Of a DNA stretch of 25,429 nucleotides, positions 1 through 8,348 are shown one piece after another (the first letter of the stretch is position 1; each line of letters begins with the position of its first letter). The DNA is from Helicobacteraceae bacterium. GTDB lineage: Bacteria > Campylobacterota > Campylobacteria > Campylobacterales > SZUA-545. The position numbers were made by a program, and so were the translations under genes. Under the pieces are notes generated by a model. That model saw only the letters and a program-made list of their open reading frames with translations. It was not told the DNA's origin and did no database searches. The stretch spans positions 1 to 25,429 of the forward strand of contig JAISOU010000082.1 of NCBI GenBank assembly GCA_031275395.1. Direction: 5' to 3'.

Positions 1-177
1 AATGAAAGGAAAAGCAATTTCAAGCGCTATCTCCAATTGCTTAAAGGGTTATTGCCTTCGGTAAGAAGCCCTGAAAAGCGAAAAGAGCTGGCGCTTAAGT
101 ATGAGATCGGTTATTCAAAAAAAGCCGATCGACTGAATACGGCGGTTTTGCGGATAAACGCGCGATCTTTCGTATGA
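1..177 (+). CDS. C-terminal fragment of an unrecognised protein (5' truncated by window)
   Basis: Frame 1 is open from the first base to a TGA at 175-177 and gives 58 residues that are Lys/Arg-rich and probably helical (for example KRYLQLLKGLLPS near the start and KRKELALKYEIGYSKKADR further on). It is the only plus-strand frame open over this whole stretch. I recognise no motif. In Campylobacter the hydrolase downstream lies near murF and ddl, but this tail does not look like either of those C-termini. A promoter follows directly, so this gene probably ends an upstream unit. That it is coding at all is inferred from the open frame and plausible codon use. Confidence 0.45.
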   Translation, partial: NERKSNFKRYLQLLKGLLPSVRSPEKRKELALKYEIGYSKKADRLNTAVLRINARSFV

Positions 178-182
178 AGCTG

Positions 183-188
183 TATAAT
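183..188 (+). promoter_or_regulatory. Predicted -10 box (TATAAT) for the hydrolase unit
   Basis: A perfect TATAAT preceded by TG lies just after the stop of the upstream gene. A start point near 195 would give a leader of about 34 nt ending in a purine-rich ribosome site (AAGAAAGAAGAG, about 211-222) before the ATG at 229. No clear -35 box is seen, which is usual for sigma-70 promoters in Campylobacterota. Confidence 0.55.
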
Positions 189-228
189 TAGCTCGCTTTT
201 TAAGAGTTAAAAGAAAGAAGAGTTAAAT

Positions 229-387
229 ATGAGCGCTAAAACCGCTTGGCAAAGACAAAAAGCCGTAGGCAACCCTATAGATCGACGCGCGCGCGGGTTA
301 TCGGTCTATGTCAAACTATCATTTACGGGCGAGCAAACGTCCCAAACCCCCTTTTTAGCGTTGCGGAAAACGTTTAATGGCGATTAG
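229..387 (+). CDS. Possible small basic protein of 52 residues
   Basis: The ATG at 229 follows a purine-rich ribosome site and a TATAAT promoter at 183-188. The frame runs to TAG at 385-387. The product is basic (begins MSAKTAWQRQK, with an RRARG patch near residue 20) and has no signal peptide, membrane segment or motif that I recognise. Its end overlaps the first 11 bases of the alpha/beta hydrolase gene, so translation of the two could be coupled. The positioned promoter, ribosome site and overlap argue for a real gene. The short length and lack of a known family argue for caution. The alternative is that this is simply the untranslated leader of the hydrolase. Confidence 0.4.
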   Translation: MSAKTAWQRQKAVGNPIDRRARGLSVYVKLSFTGEQTSQTPFLALRKTFNGD

Positions 388-1111
388 GGCTTTTAATACG
401 CCAATTGGCGTTTATGAAATATCCTATCTGTTAGAGGGCGACGCGAACGCGCCCAAGATAGCGGTTTTACACGGCTGGGGCGCGAACAAAGAGATGATGA
501 AAAACGCCTTTTCGCGTTATCTCGCCGATTTTCGCGCGCTCTATATCGATCTGCCCGGTTTTGGCGCGAGCAAAAACGATCGCGTTTTGACGAGCGCCGA
601 CTACGCAGTCGCGCTCGGCGCGGTTTTTGCCGAACTCGATTTTTCGCCGCAAACGATTGTAGCTCATTCGTTTGGCGGCAAGATCGCCACGCTTCTCGAT
701 CCGCCGCTTCTCGTTTTGTTAAGTAGCGCGGGCGTTCCAAAACCAAAATCCCTATATGTACGCCTAAAAATCGCCCTTGCGAAACGATTTAAGAGCGTCG
801 GCGCAAACTCTCTGCGCGATCGCCTGCGAGCAAAAGACGCGATCGGCGTTAGCGAAAATATGTATGAAACCTTCAAACTCGTCGTCGACGAGGATTTCAC
901 GAGCGAATTTGCTAAACGCGACAAACCGACTCTGATCTTTTGGGGCGAGAGCGATCGCGCTACGCCGTTAAAAAGCGGCGAAACGATCCGCGATTTGATT
1001 AAAGACTCCGTTTTTACGTCGTTTGAAGGCGATCACTTCTTTTTTATCCCCCGCGCCGAAACGATCGCCGACAAAATACGAACGTTTTGGCAAACTAGCG
1101 TTAAAAACTAG
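377..1111 (+). CDS. Alpha/beta hydrolase
   Basis: A 244-residue cytoplasmic alpha/beta-hydrolase-fold protein. The oxyanion-region motif LHGWG lies at 31-35. The nucleophile elbow AHSFGG puts the catalytic Ser at 98, followed by an acid at Asp193 (GESDRATP) and the histidine at His220 (EGDHFF), so the triad appears complete. A cap region occupies about residues 120-180. The substrate cannot be told from sequence; such enzymes are usually esterases or lipases. In Campylobacter a hydrolase of this kind sits beside murF and ddl, so a link to envelope metabolism is possible but is only inference. The start overlaps the small upstream frame by 11 bases. The stop codon lies within a CTAG palindrome that also supplies the stop of the convergent polymerase gene. 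Confidence 0.9.
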   Translation: MAIRAFNTPIGVYEISYLLEGDANAPKIAVLHGWGANKEMMKNAFSRYLADFRALYIDLPGFGASKNDRVLTSADYAVALGAVFAELDFSPQTIVAHSFGGKIATLLDPPLLVLLSSAGVPKPKSLYVRLKIALAKRFKSVGANSLRDRLRAKDAIGVSENMYETFKLVVDEDFTSEFAKRDKPTLIFWGESDRATPLKSGETIRDLIKDSVFTSFEGDHFFFIPRAETIADKIRTFWQTSVKN

Positions 1112-2382
1112 GGGCGAGTTTGTTTGGAATATGTTATGACGCTATATCCGTATTTTGCGCGGGTTTTAGATAACGCTTCGTTGATGGCGCGGTTTTTATA
1201 ATCGTCTTGCCACGAAAGCATATTAAAAGAGGTTGGTTTATCGTTAAAATCGCCGCCGCTGATCGCTAGAAAATTGATCGGATCGTTTGGGTTTTTGTCG
1301 ATCGCGCCAAACGCCTCTTTTGCAAGATTGCATAAAGTTTTTTCGCTAAATAGCCGATCGGATCGGATCGTAATATGTTCGCTAGGCGAATTTCTATATC
1401 CTACGCTAAATGTAAAAGCTCTCGGCTCTCTTTTGCTCATCGTAATATGATAAGCCAGATGTCCGCAAAGAATCAAAAATCTTCTTAACGCCTCTTGGCG
1501 ATCTAAGATCGGATCAAAAACGCGGGATATTCCCATCTGTTTGCGAGCGGTTTTATGCGCTATCTGACTCGCCGCTTTGCCGTTTAGCTCTTTTAACAGA
1601 TCGCGCCCCGTTTTACCAAAAGAGTCTAACAAACTTGGCGCGCGCGTAACATCGCCCAAAGTTTTTACGCCGTAACGTTCTAAATAAGCGCCCATTTGTC
1701 GTCCTATCCCCGCTAGCGCCCTGATCGGTTTATCTTCTATAAAATCTTTTATTTCGCTATTTTTTACGACGCAAACGCCAAAAGGTTTTGCGCTTTTTGC
1801 CGCTAATTTTGCGAGCGATTTATTAACGCTTGCCCCAATTGAAGCGGGTAGGGCGAACTCTTTATTGATCTCGGCTTGTAAATTACGCAGATAACGCAAA
1901 GTTTCGTCTTCGTTTATAAAGCCGTCTAACGATCCAAAAAACTCGTCGATACTATACTGCTCCAAAATAGGAATACGCGCCTCTAAAAACTCCGCCGTTT
2001 TACGCGAAAGCGACATATAAAACGGCATATCGGTCGGCAAAATCCGCAACTCCGGACATAGCTTTAGCGCCTCGCTAAGAGTCGTCCCCGTCTTTATATT
2101 ATATTTTCGCGCTTCGTAGCTTGCCGCTACAACCACTCCGCGAACGCTTTTTCCCTCTAAAAAATAGTCGCGCCACGATCCGTCGCCAAACTTATTGTAA
2201 TAACACGCGCCGCTAAAAGCGCCTAAGGATTCTTGCGCTTTGGAGCTTGTTTTTAGCGCGTTCGATCCAAATATCGCCGCGTCGTTTCTGTTTGCCGATA
2301 CGGCGGGAACGCCGCAAAGCGCTTTGTTGCGCGTCCTCTCGGCGCTAACGAAAAAACAATCAAAGTCGATATGAATAATCAT
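1108..2382 (-). CDS. Y-family DNA polymerase (DinB/UmuC-like)
   Basis: A 424-residue translesion polymerase. The palm acidic residues are present: Asp6 and Asp8 (HIDFDCFFVSAER) and the SIDE motif with Asp146 and Glu147 (YSIDEFFGSLDG). The fingers motif SYEARKYNIKTG is at 88-99, and helix-hairpin-helix-like thumb sequence (ALAGIGRQMGAYLERYG) follows near residue 220. The little-finger domain fills the C-terminal third. About 40 extra residues (roughly 33-80) sit between the N-terminal strand and the fingers motif compared with E. coli DinB; I recall a similar insertion in Campylobacter homologues. No C-terminal beta-clamp motif was identified with confidence. The ATG lies only 8 nt after a TATAAT box and has no ribosome site, suggesting a leaderless mRNA. 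Role: bypass synthesis at damaged bases. Confidence 0.9.
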   Translation of the reverse strand: MIIHIDFDCFFVSAERTRNKALCGVPAVSANRNDAAIFGSNALKTSSKAQESLGAFSGACYYNKFGDGSWRDYFLEGKSVRGVVVAASYEARKYNIKTGTTLSEALKLCPELRILPTDMPFYMSLSRKTAEFLEARIPILEQYSIDEFFGSLDGFINEDETLRYLRNLQAEINKEFALPASIGASVNKSLAKLAAKSAKPFGVCVVKNSEIKDFIEDKPIRALAGIGRQMGAYLERYGVKTLGDVTRAPSLLDSFGKTGRDLLKELNGKAASQIAHKTARKQMGISRVFDPILDRQEALRRFLILCGHLAYHITMSKREPRAFTFSVGYRNSPSEHITIRSDRLFSEKTLCNLAKEAFGAIDKNPNDPINFLAISGGDFNDKPTSFNMLSWQDDYKNRAINEALSKTRAKYGYSVITYSKQTRP

Positions 2383-2390
2383 CGCGGATC

Positions 2391-2396
2391 ATTATA
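2391..2396 (-). promoter_or_regulatory. Predicted -10 box (TATAAT) of the Y-family polymerase
   Basis: A perfect TATAAT read on the minus strand, separated by exactly 8 nt (GATCCGCG) from the ATG of the polymerase. Transcription would start at or within a base or two of the A of the start codon. No Shine-Dalgarno sequence lies in between. Confidence 0.55.
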
Positions 2397-2428
2397 CGCA
2401 AAAACGGGCGAATAAGCCCTGATTTTCC

Positions 2429-3346
2429 CTAGAATAGATCGCGCAAATCGATCTCTTGAATATTGGGGTGTTCGCGTATGCGGTTTTTGAAGCGATCCTG
2501 TAAGTTTTCGCGCAACTCGTCGATCTCGACTTTTTGCTGCGGTTCGCTTGTTTTTGCCGCTACGCCGCTTAACGATTCTATAAGCGCTCTTAGATCAAGC
2601 GAACAATCGAGCGAGTTTTGCCCCCTTCTAACGGCGCAACGAAGCGGTAGCGATACGCTTTGCCACCCCTCGCTCATCTCGCACGGAAAGCGCCATTTTG
2701 AGCTTAAATTAAGCGTTAAAGCGCCTCTAAGGACTCCGCGTTCCACAAAGAGCGAACCGCTTAAAACAAACGGATCGCTAACTAGGTAGATAGCGTCCAT
2801 TCCCGCCGGTCGTCTGCTTAACCAAAACTGAAAACTTTCAAAACTCTGCGACGGTTCGGCGGCAAATCTTGGCATTTCGCGCCCCTTTGAAAAGGCGACG
2901 GCGCGGCAGTAGAGTTGCGAAAAATTGATCCCTCGCAAAACTCCGTTTTGCGCGCAGGTTTGTCCGTTTGAGCAAGAGTTTTTTTCTATCGCGCCGCTTG
3001 CAAACGGATAGCCGAAATTAAACAATAAAGTTTCAAGAGGGTCTTTTTTTTGCGCTTGTTCTGTATGGCTTTGTTCTTGTCGGCTATCCGTTTGCGATTC
3101 GATCGCGGTTGAATCTCGCGATTCTTGCGTAGCGATCTCGCTTGTTTCATTACCTTCGATCTCTTGCGTCGCGTTTGCTTCTATTACGCTTAAATTGCGA
3201 TCGTTGATCACAATAATCTCAACTTTTTTGCCAATATTTCTTTGCCCTAAAAACAAACTTAGAGGCGATGGCGAATAGCGCGTTCCAGAGATAAAAAACA
3301 GAACGCAAAGTAAAAAGGCTAAAAGCGGAATAAGGCGGTACATCAA
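2429..3346 (-). CDS. Membrane-anchored or secreted protein of unknown function, last gene of the trpC cluster
   Basis: A 305-residue protein that I do not recognise. Residues about 4-20 form a hydrophobic signal or anchor ([17 protein letters not shown]). A Glu/Gln/Ser/Thr-rich linker at about 55-100 is probably disordered. A C-terminal domain of about 200 residues follows. It contains several Cys ([36 protein letters not shown]), which suggests disulfides in the periplasm. The start overlaps the trpC stop by 4 bases (ATGA), so it is translationally coupled to trpC and co-transcribed with it. Nothing links its function to tryptophan; it is probably an envelope protein that shares the unit. 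The final segment (about 270-305) is charged and helical. Confidence 0.75.
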   Translation of the reverse strand: MMYRLIPLLAFLLCVLFFISGTRYSPSPLSLFLGQRNIGKKVEIIVINDRNLSVIEANATQEIEGNETSEIATQESRDSTAIESQTDSRQEQSHTEQAQKKDPLETLLFNFGYPFASGAIEKNSCSNGQTCAQNGVLRGINFSQLYCRAVAFSKGREMPRFAAEPSQSFESFQFWLSRRPAGMDAIYLVSDPFVLSGSLFVERGVLRGALTLNLSSKWRFPCEMSEGWQSVSLPLRCAVRRGQNSLDCSLDLRALIESLSGVAAKTSEPQQKVEIDELRENLQDRFKNRIREHPNIQEIDLRDLF

Positions 3347-4128
3347 ACGCCGACTAACTGCCGCGTAGCTGCGGCGCGATCCGCTTGTCGCACAAGGTGT
3401 TCTCCTATCAAAAAGGCGTCAAGACCTATTTTGCTAAGCTCCAAAAGCTGTTCGCGGGAGTTTAATCCGCTTTCGGCGACGATAATTTTGCCTTGCGGTA
3501 TCGATGGAATTAACTTTTCCGATAAACTCATATCCATCTCCAAGCTATCTAAATTGCGGTGGTTTATACCGATAATGCTTGCGCCTGCGGCGATCGCTTT
3601 TGTAAGATCGGTTTTATCGTGAATCTCCACAAGCGCTTCCATACCTAGATTTCTTGTTTGTTCCAACAGATCGCAAAGCTCTTTTAGGCTAAGGATATTA
3701 ACGATCAATAAAACAAAAGAGGCGCCGTAAAGTAGCGCTTCTAATAACTGGTAGCGATCGACTATAAAATCCTTTCTTAATAGCGGCAGGCGATTGTGTC
3801 TGCGGATCAAGGACAGATACTCTAAATCGCCCTTAAACCATTGCGGTTCGGTTAAAACCGAGATCGCCGCCGCGCCGCCTTTTTCGTAATCGTTTGCGAT
3901 CGCGATTGGATCGAACTCTTTGCATATATCGCCGCGAGAAGGGCTTGCCTTTTTAACCTCCGCGATTATCTTTAGCGGCGCGCCTTCTTCTTTTTTTAAG
4001 GCGGCGATCGCGTCTAAAGGATAAAAATGGTTTAATGCCATAGCGCGTCCTAACGCCTCTTCGGGCATTTGCGCTTTGCGCTCTTTTAATCTTTTTCGCG
4101 TTTCCGCTACGATCTTATCAAGTATCAC
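3343..4128 (-). CDS. trpC: Indole-3-glycerol phosphate synthase
   Basis: A 261-residue monofunctional (beta/alpha)8 enzyme that closes carboxyphenylamino-deoxyribulose phosphate to indole-3-glycerol phosphate in tryptophan synthesis. Catalytic features are intact: Glu57 and Lys59 in [10 protein letters not shown], Lys119 in LRKDFIVD, Glu168 in ALVEIHDK, the GINHRNL motif at 187-193, and Glu219-Ser220 in VAESGL. The start codon is GTG: the sequence GTGA at 4128-4125 serves as start here and as stop (TGA) of the TPR gene before it. A 4-base ATGA overlap joins it to the next gene. No other trp gene is in the window; I recall trpC also lying apart from the trp operon in Campylobacter. Confidence 0.96.
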   Translation of the reverse strand: MILDKIVAETRKRLKERKAQMPEEALGRAMALNHFYPLDAIAALKKEEGAPLKIIAEVKKASPSRGDICKEFDPIAIANDYEKGGAAAISVLTEPQWFKGDLEYLSLIRRHNRLPLLRKDFIVDRYQLLEALLYGASFVLLIVNILSLKELCDLLEQTRNLGMEALVEIHDKTDLTKAIAAGASIIGINHRNLDSLEMDMSLSEKLIPSIPQGKIIVAESGLNSREQLLELSKIGLDAFLIGEHLVRQADRAAATRQLVGV

Positions 4129-5360
4129 TTTTTACTTTCTATTATGGATTGTTCATAGCTTTTTTTAATCTTGTCGTAATGCTCGATCACGGTCGGATCT
4201 TTCTTCTCTTTAGCCGCGACTTTTGCGATTAGCTCGTAAGCCTCTTTGTAACGTCCCATCTTATAATGCCCCCACGCTAACGAATCTGCGTAATATAGGT
4301 TGTTTGGATCGATTTTTAACGCCTGAACCACAAAGGCGATTCCGCGTTCTACGTCCAAATCGTGATCGATTAAAAGATAACCTAAATAGTTTAGATAGAT
4401 ATGATTTTTTTCGACCGCCACCACCTTTTCAAGCGATCGCACCGTTTTTTTGATTAGCGCTTGATTATTTGCGTCGCCGGATTCGTATTCAAACATAGCG
4501 CTTAACGCTAAATAATCGATCTTTTCGCTTTTTCTATAAAGCGCCAAAGCAATCTTCGCGGCTTTCTTAAAGCGTTTTTCGCTTCTGTATAATTCCAAAA
4601 GTATTTCGTCGTTAAAAGAGGTTTCTTCAAGCCAACTAATCAAACGTTTATGGTTTTTATCCATCAAATATAGCTCTATGATTTTTTGTCCAATCGTGGG
4701 GTCTGGACGTAACTTATAAACTCTTTTATACGCGCTTGCCACGCCTCCCGCGTTAGAGCCTTTCGCGTAAAGAGAAGCCAAACGCATACATAGATATTCG
4801 CTACAACCTCGTTCGACTATATGCGTTTCGTAATAGGCGATCGCGTCTTTTTCGTTCTTCATTCGATCGACTAAAACCGCCGCCATTTTATCGAGCGCCG
4901 TTTCGCTATAAGAGAGCAAATACGCTCTTTGATAAGCCTTAAAAGCGTCTTTATTTTCATTGTATATTAAATAAAAATCGCCCAATAAAAGATAGTCGTC
5001 CGCTTGGCGCGTCATTCGCGTCAATATCTTTGCGTTGCCGATCGCGTTTGGCATATCGCGTTTTCCGTAATAGGCGATCGCTAAAACTCTGCGCAAAAAG
5101 TATGTATCCCCTCTTAAAAGTGCTTTTCTCGCCTCTGATATAGCGTCGCTGTAGCGCTCCGCTCTTAATAGCGCTTCGATCTGGCGATCGCGATTTGTTC
5201 TATCGTTTGTCTTTTCATAAATAATTCGGTTATATTCGGAGGAAGCGTTAAAATCCTCTCGGTTTTCCGCGTCGATCGCAAGCGCTTCATATAGATCGCG
5301 ATTAAAAGTTTCTGCGGCGATTATGCAACCAAACGCTAAAAGAATTAAAAGCAGTTTCAT
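4125..5360 (-). CDS. TPR-repeat exported protein
   Basis: A protein of about 411 residues with an N-terminal signal ([17 protein letters not shown]) and many helical TPR-like repeats throughout, for example around [25 protein letters not shown] and [15 protein letters not shown] chose the ATG at 5360 over the one six codons upstream because it gives a standard signal peptide and a 4-base ATGA overlap with the stop of the ykgJ-like gene, with GGA about 9 nt before it. The Cys in AFGC could be a lipidation site, although the lipobox is imperfect. It is translationally coupled to trpC downstream. Campylobacter carries a TPR lipoprotein just before trpC, so this arrangement is conserved as far as I recall. 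Probable role: periplasmic protein-protein scaffold, exact function unknown. Confidence 0.85.
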   Translation of the reverse strand: MKLLLILLAFGCIIAAETFNRDLYEALAIDAENREDFNASSEYNRIIYEKTNDRTNRDRQIEALLRAERYSDAISEARKALLRGDTYFLRRVLAIAYYGKRDMPNAIGNAKILTRMTRQADDYLLLGDFYLIYNENKDAFKAYQRAYLLSYSETALDKMAAVLVDRMKNEKDAIAYYETHIVERGCSEYLCMRLASLYAKGSNAGGVASAYKRVYKLRPDPTIGQKIIELYLMDKNHKRLISWLEETSFNDEILLELYRSEKRFKKAAKIALALYRKSEKIDYLALSAMFEYESGDANNQALIKKTVRSLEKVVAVEKNHIYLNYLGYLLIDHDLDVERGIAFVVQALKIDPNNLYYADSLAWGHYKMGRYKEAYELIAKVAAKEKKDPTVIEHYDKIKKSYEQSIIESKK

Positions 5361-5728
5361 AAGAGCGTTCCAGAACATTCTGTCGCTAGCAAATCAACGC
5401 GATCGTTCATATCCTCCCAAAAGGGAAAAGTCCTACATTGTAAAGGGCGCTCGGGATAGATTTTACAACCGGTTTCGCCCAAAAAAACACATTCAAAACC
5501 GCGTTTTGTTTCGCGTTCTTTAATCAGGTTGCCTTTGTAAGTTTTGCGAAAATATATCCCTCTTATCGCCTCTTCCTCTTCGCCTAAAAATAAAGCGATA
5601 TTTGCGATCTCTTGATCGTTTGCATATACCTCTCCGCTTTCGCCCGCGCAACACTTTGAACCGCAACTTTCGCACGCCTTTGGATCGAAGGCGAAGGTAA
5701 AACCTTCTTTAACGATTAAGTCGCGCAT
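5357..5728 (-). CDS. YkgJ-family cysteine-cluster protein
   Basis: A 123-residue protein with eight Cys: 19, 22, 26 and 27 (CESCGSKCC), 80 (FECVFL), 88 (TGCKIYPERP), 98 (LQCRTFPFW) and 118 (TECSG). The pattern, including the GCKIYPERPLQCRTFPFW core, is that of the YkgJ/Fli-B-like family, which is thought to bind zinc or an iron-sulfur cluster; the reaction is not established. The start overlaps the end of the methyltransferase gene by 13 bases and the stop overlaps the TPR start (ATGA), so it is an internal member of the trpC cluster. No signal peptide, so probably cytoplasmic. Confidence 0.88.
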   Translation of the reverse strand: MRDLIVKEGFTFAFDPKACESCGSKCCAGESGEVYANDQEIANIALFLGEEEEAIRGIYFRKTYKGNLIKERETKRGFECVFLGETGCKIYPERPLQCRTFPFWEDMNDRVDLLATECSGTLL

Positions 5729-6399
5729 TGCGTTCCGGCTTTTTTTGCGATTTCGCGCATATCGTCGCTGATTCCTATATCGTCGCGCATAAAGATCGGC
5801 GGCAGAACTTTAACGGCTTTAACGGACGATTTTTTGGCGCCGATAAACACCAATCTTGCCGCGTCCCGTTGCGTCCTATGCGCAAACTGAATCGTCCGCG
5901 TTCTCCAGCGCAACCTTTCTAACGTTTGAAAAATCGCCGATAGCTCCGAAGCGTCGTAACAGAAAAAAAGCTCGCCGTTTGATTTTAGCAAACGCCCCGC
6001 TTGGCGCAAAAAATCCGCGATTGAAAGCGCGTCGGCGTTTCGCGCGATTTTTAACGATAAATTGCGGCTATGGGCGGTCTTGGCGCTGTAAAACGGCGGG
6101 TTGCAAACGATAGCGTCGTACTTTTCGCCCCGATCGAAAGCGCGAAAATCCTGCGCAAAAAAACGCGCTTTTATATTATTCAACGCGCCGTTTTCAATAG
6201 CGTAAGCCACCATTTCCTCCTGAATATCCACGCCCGAAAGCTCCGTCCCAAAATCTCGCGTCAAAAGCAAACCGACAATTCCGCAACCGCAACCAACGTC
6301 TAAAAGCGAGCCTTTCAGCCGTTTTTGCGACGCAAAGCGGTAGAGCAGAATCGAGTCCGTATTGTATCGATAGCCGTTTTCTGGTTGGCGCAATCGCAT
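5716..6399 (-). CDS. tRNA1(Val) adenine-N6-methyltransferase-like protein
   Basis: A 227-residue Rossmann methyltransferase. The SAM loop LLDVGCGCGIVGLLL spans 32-46, and the NPPF tetrad at 100-103 (IVCNPPFYSA) is the amino-methyltransferase catalytic motif. The N-terminal RQPENGYRYNTDSILLYRF matches the substrate-side signature of the TrmN6/YfiC group, which methylates A37 of tRNA1(Val). Length is close to family size. It is the first gene of the five-gene minus-strand cluster, with its own TATAAT box and a GAAGG ribosome site about 7 nt before the ATG. Other small-molecule or protein targets are possible, but the NPPF plus N-terminal motif makes tRNA most likely. Confidence 0.85.
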   Translation of the reverse strand: MRLRQPENGYRYNTDSILLYRFASQKRLKGSLLDVGCGCGIVGLLLTRDFGTELSGVDIQEEMVAYAIENGALNNIKARFFAQDFRAFDRGEKYDAIVCNPPFYSAKTAHSRNLSLKIARNADALSIADFLRQAGRLLKSNGELFFCYDASELSAIFQTLERLRWRTRTIQFAHRTQRDAARLVFIGAKKSSVKAVKVLPPIFMRDDIGISDDMREIAKKAGTQCAT

Positions 6400-6422
6400 A
6401 TATGCCTTCGCAAATGGACGCC

Positions 6423-6428
6423 ATTATA
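6423..6428 (-). promoter_or_regulatory. Predicted -10 box (TATAAT) for the trmN6-trpC cluster
   Basis: TATAAT read on the minus strand, 24 bases before the ATG at 6399. Transcription from about 6416 would give a short leader holding the GAAGG ribosome site. No -35 box recognised. Confidence 0.5.
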
Positions 6429-6444
6429 TCCAACTTCTATCAAA

Positions 6445-6461
6445 GCGCGTTTTTTACGCGC
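6445..6461 (-). terminator. Small inverted repeat after metK, weak terminator candidate
   Basis: GCGCGT and ACGCGC are separated by five A/T bases (6-bp stem) about 90 bases downstream of the metK stop and just upstream of the trmN6 promoter. On the minus strand only a short U run (TTTG) follows, so intrinsic termination is uncertain. The rest of 6400-6552 holds no gene that I can support. Confidence 0.25.
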
Positions 6462-6552
6462 CCGCAACCGCTCAAATCAAACGCGCAAACGCTAATCGCG
6501 CAGTCAATCAAACCTGCGGCGGAGTATCTGCGCCTTTTCAAATCAGCGTTCT

Positions 6553-7758
6553 CTATTTTTTAAGCGTTTCAAACCAACCGCTGCGATCGATCTGCTCCCA
6601 AGGGTAATCCGCGTTTCCGACCTGCCCTCTAGCCGCCGCGTCCGCGTAAAGAAAGCTATCTTTGCTTGGCTTATCTAAATTAAAGGCGCGGGTAATCCAG
6701 TTTGGCGTGAGCGCGAAACGTTCGGCTACTTTAGCGCTTAACTCTTCGTCTTTGATTCCGTCGATCGCGGTAAATTGCGTATCGACGCTGACGGATACGG
6801 GTTTTGCCACGCCGATAGCGTAGCCTATTTGAACCAGCGCTTTTTTGGATATGCCCGCCGCGACGATGTTTTTGGCGATCCAACGCGCCGCGTAAAGTCC
6901 GCTGCGATCGACCTTCGTATAATCTTTAGAGCTTTGCGCCCCGCCGCCGATCGGCGCGTAGCCGCCAAAACTATCGACGATCAATTTGCGTCCCGTCAGC
7001 CCAGAATCGTAAAGCGGGCCGTGATTGACGTAACGTCCCGTCGGGTTGATATGGATAATCGTATCGTTTGGATCGTAAAGCTCTTTGGGCAGAGCGGGGC
7101 AAGAGTCGATCAAGCCTTTGATCAGTTTGCGCACTTCGTCTATATGGAGCTTTTCCTCGCTGGGCGCGGATACGACGATCGTATGTATCTTTTGCGGTTT
7201 GGCGGCGATAAAGTTATCCTTAGAGCCGTAATCGATCGTTACCTGCGTTTTAATATCGATTCCAAGTTTATCGCTATGCTTAAGCGCGTGCCTATAAACA
7301 TAGTCGCATAAACCGCGGGCGAAGCTAATCGCAGCAGGCATATATTCCGCCGCTTCGACGCTGGCAAAACCAAACATAATTCCCTGATCTCCAGCGCCTA
7401 CTTCGCCGCTAGTTTGATCGACTCCCTGAGATATATCCGGCGATTGTTTATTCACATAAACTTCGACGTTTAGATCGTCGGAGTGTAAAGTCTGATCGCG
7501 CCTAAATCCGCTCTTGCCGTTATAACCGATGCGCTCGATCGCCTCTTTTGCGATCCGTTTATAGTCCTCTGTAGTAATATCTGCGGAAGTTTTAACCTCG
7601 CCGCCGATTATGAGATTCTTGCCCGCGATAAAAACTTCGGTGGCGACCCTAGAGGCGCTATCGCGTTGTAAAAGGTAATCGACAATACTGTCGGCGACAA
7701 TATCCGCGCATTTATCAGGGTGTCCCGGACTAACCGCTTCGGAGGTGAAAAGATACAT
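6553..7758 (-). CDS. metK: S-adenosylmethionine synthetase
   Basis: A 401-residue enzyme making SAM from methionine and ATP in the cytoplasm. Seen: the ATP/Mg site SPGHPDKCAD with His13, Asp15 and Lys16; the GAGDQG loop at 121-126; and the P-loop-like signature at 271-279, here GGGAQSSKD rather than the common GGGAFSGKD (I recall the same variant in other Campylobacterota). The ATG directly abuts the luxS stop codon, with the ribosome site (AAAGG) inside the luxS tail, so the two are an operon. MetK and LuxS act in the same activated methyl cycle, which explains the pairing. Confidence 0.97.
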   Translation of the reverse strand: MYLFTSEAVSPGHPDKCADIVADSIVDYLLQRDSASRVATEVFIAGKNLIIGGEVKTSADITTEDYKRIAKEAIERIGYNGKSGFRRDQTLHSDDLNVEVYVNKQSPDISQGVDQTSGEVGAGDQGIMFGFASVEAAEYMPAAISFARGLCDYVYRHALKHSDKLGIDIKTQVTIDYGSKDNFIAAKPQKIHTIVVSAPSEEKLHIDEVRKLIKGLIDSCPALPKELYDPNDTIIHINPTGRYVNHGPLYDSGLTGRKLIVDSFGGYAPIGGGAQSSKDYTKVDRSGLYAARWIAKNIVAAGISKKALVQIGYAIGVAKPVSVSVDTQFTAIDGIKDEELSAKVAERFALTPNWITRAFNLDKPSKDSFLYADAAARGQVGNADYPWEQIDRSGWFETLKK

Positions 7759-8325
7759 CTATTTGCCTTTCTTTGGTTTTGGAGAACTTTTTTTAACCGG
7801 CGCTTTTTTAACGCTTTTAATAGGAGCTTTTTTGCCCTCTTTAAGATCAAGTTTGATCGATTCGTTATCCATAATGCCTATCCCTCTTTCAAGGACTTTT
7901 GAGGCGACCTTTTTAGCGCCCTTTAACGAGTGCGCCTGATATGCGCCGCACTGGTATTTGTTAAGCTCTGGAATATCCTCTTTTGACTCGACTTTTAATA
8001 TGTCGATCATACTCTTTTCCCACGCTTCGACTATTAAGCTCTCTTTTGGCTCGCCGATAACGCTCATATAAAAGCCCGTTCGACAACCCATAGGCGAAAT
8101 ATCTATCGCTTCTACGCTAGGCAAATGTTCGCGTATAAAGCCCGCGAAAAGGTGTTCTAAAGTGTGAATCGCTTTTCCGCCGATTCTCTCCTTATTGGGC
8201 GCGCAAAAACGCAGATCAAAAACCGTAATCGTATCGCCTTTAGGCGTGGTTAGCGTCTTGGCTTTTCTAACCGCAGGCGCCGTCATTTTTGTGTGATCGA
8301 CGCGAAAACTATCTAGCAAGGGCAT
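7759..8325 (-). CDS. luxS: S-ribosylhomocysteine lyase (AI-2 synthase)
   Basis: A 188-residue LuxS. It cleaves S-ribosylhomocysteine to homocysteine and DPD, the precursor of autoinducer-2. Metal ligands His54 and His58 (HTLEH) and Cys126 (YQCGAYQ) and the catalytic Cys81 (PMGCRTGFY) are all present. The core ends near residue 157, the normal family length. An extra tail of 31 residues follows with 13 Lys plus Pro, Ser and Ala (for example [16 protein letters not shown]). The ATG has a strong ribosome site (AAAGGAG). It is first in the luxS-metK unit. Confidence 0.96.
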   Translation of the reverse strand: MPLLDSFRVDHTKMTAPAVRKAKTLTTPKGDTITVFDLRFCAPNKERIGGKAIHTLEHLFAGFIREHLPSVEAIDISPMGCRTGFYMSVIGEPKESLIVEAWEKSMIDILKVESKEDIPELNKYQCGAYQAHSLKGAKKVASKVLERGIGIMDNESIKLDLKEGKKAPIKSVKKAPVKKSSPKPKKGK

Positions 8326-8348
8326 CGTTTCTCCTTTATGATGTTGAG

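Noticed and set aside
393-746. Long Arg/Ser-rich frames opposite the hydrolase and other real genes
   Set aside because: They are antisense shadows created by high-GC codons of the true genes; composition is improbable and no start signals precede them.
6194-6433. Alternative minus-strand frame across the trmN6-like start
   Set aside because: It overlaps the real methyltransferase frame, shows no motif, and the promoter and ribosome site fit the 6399 start.
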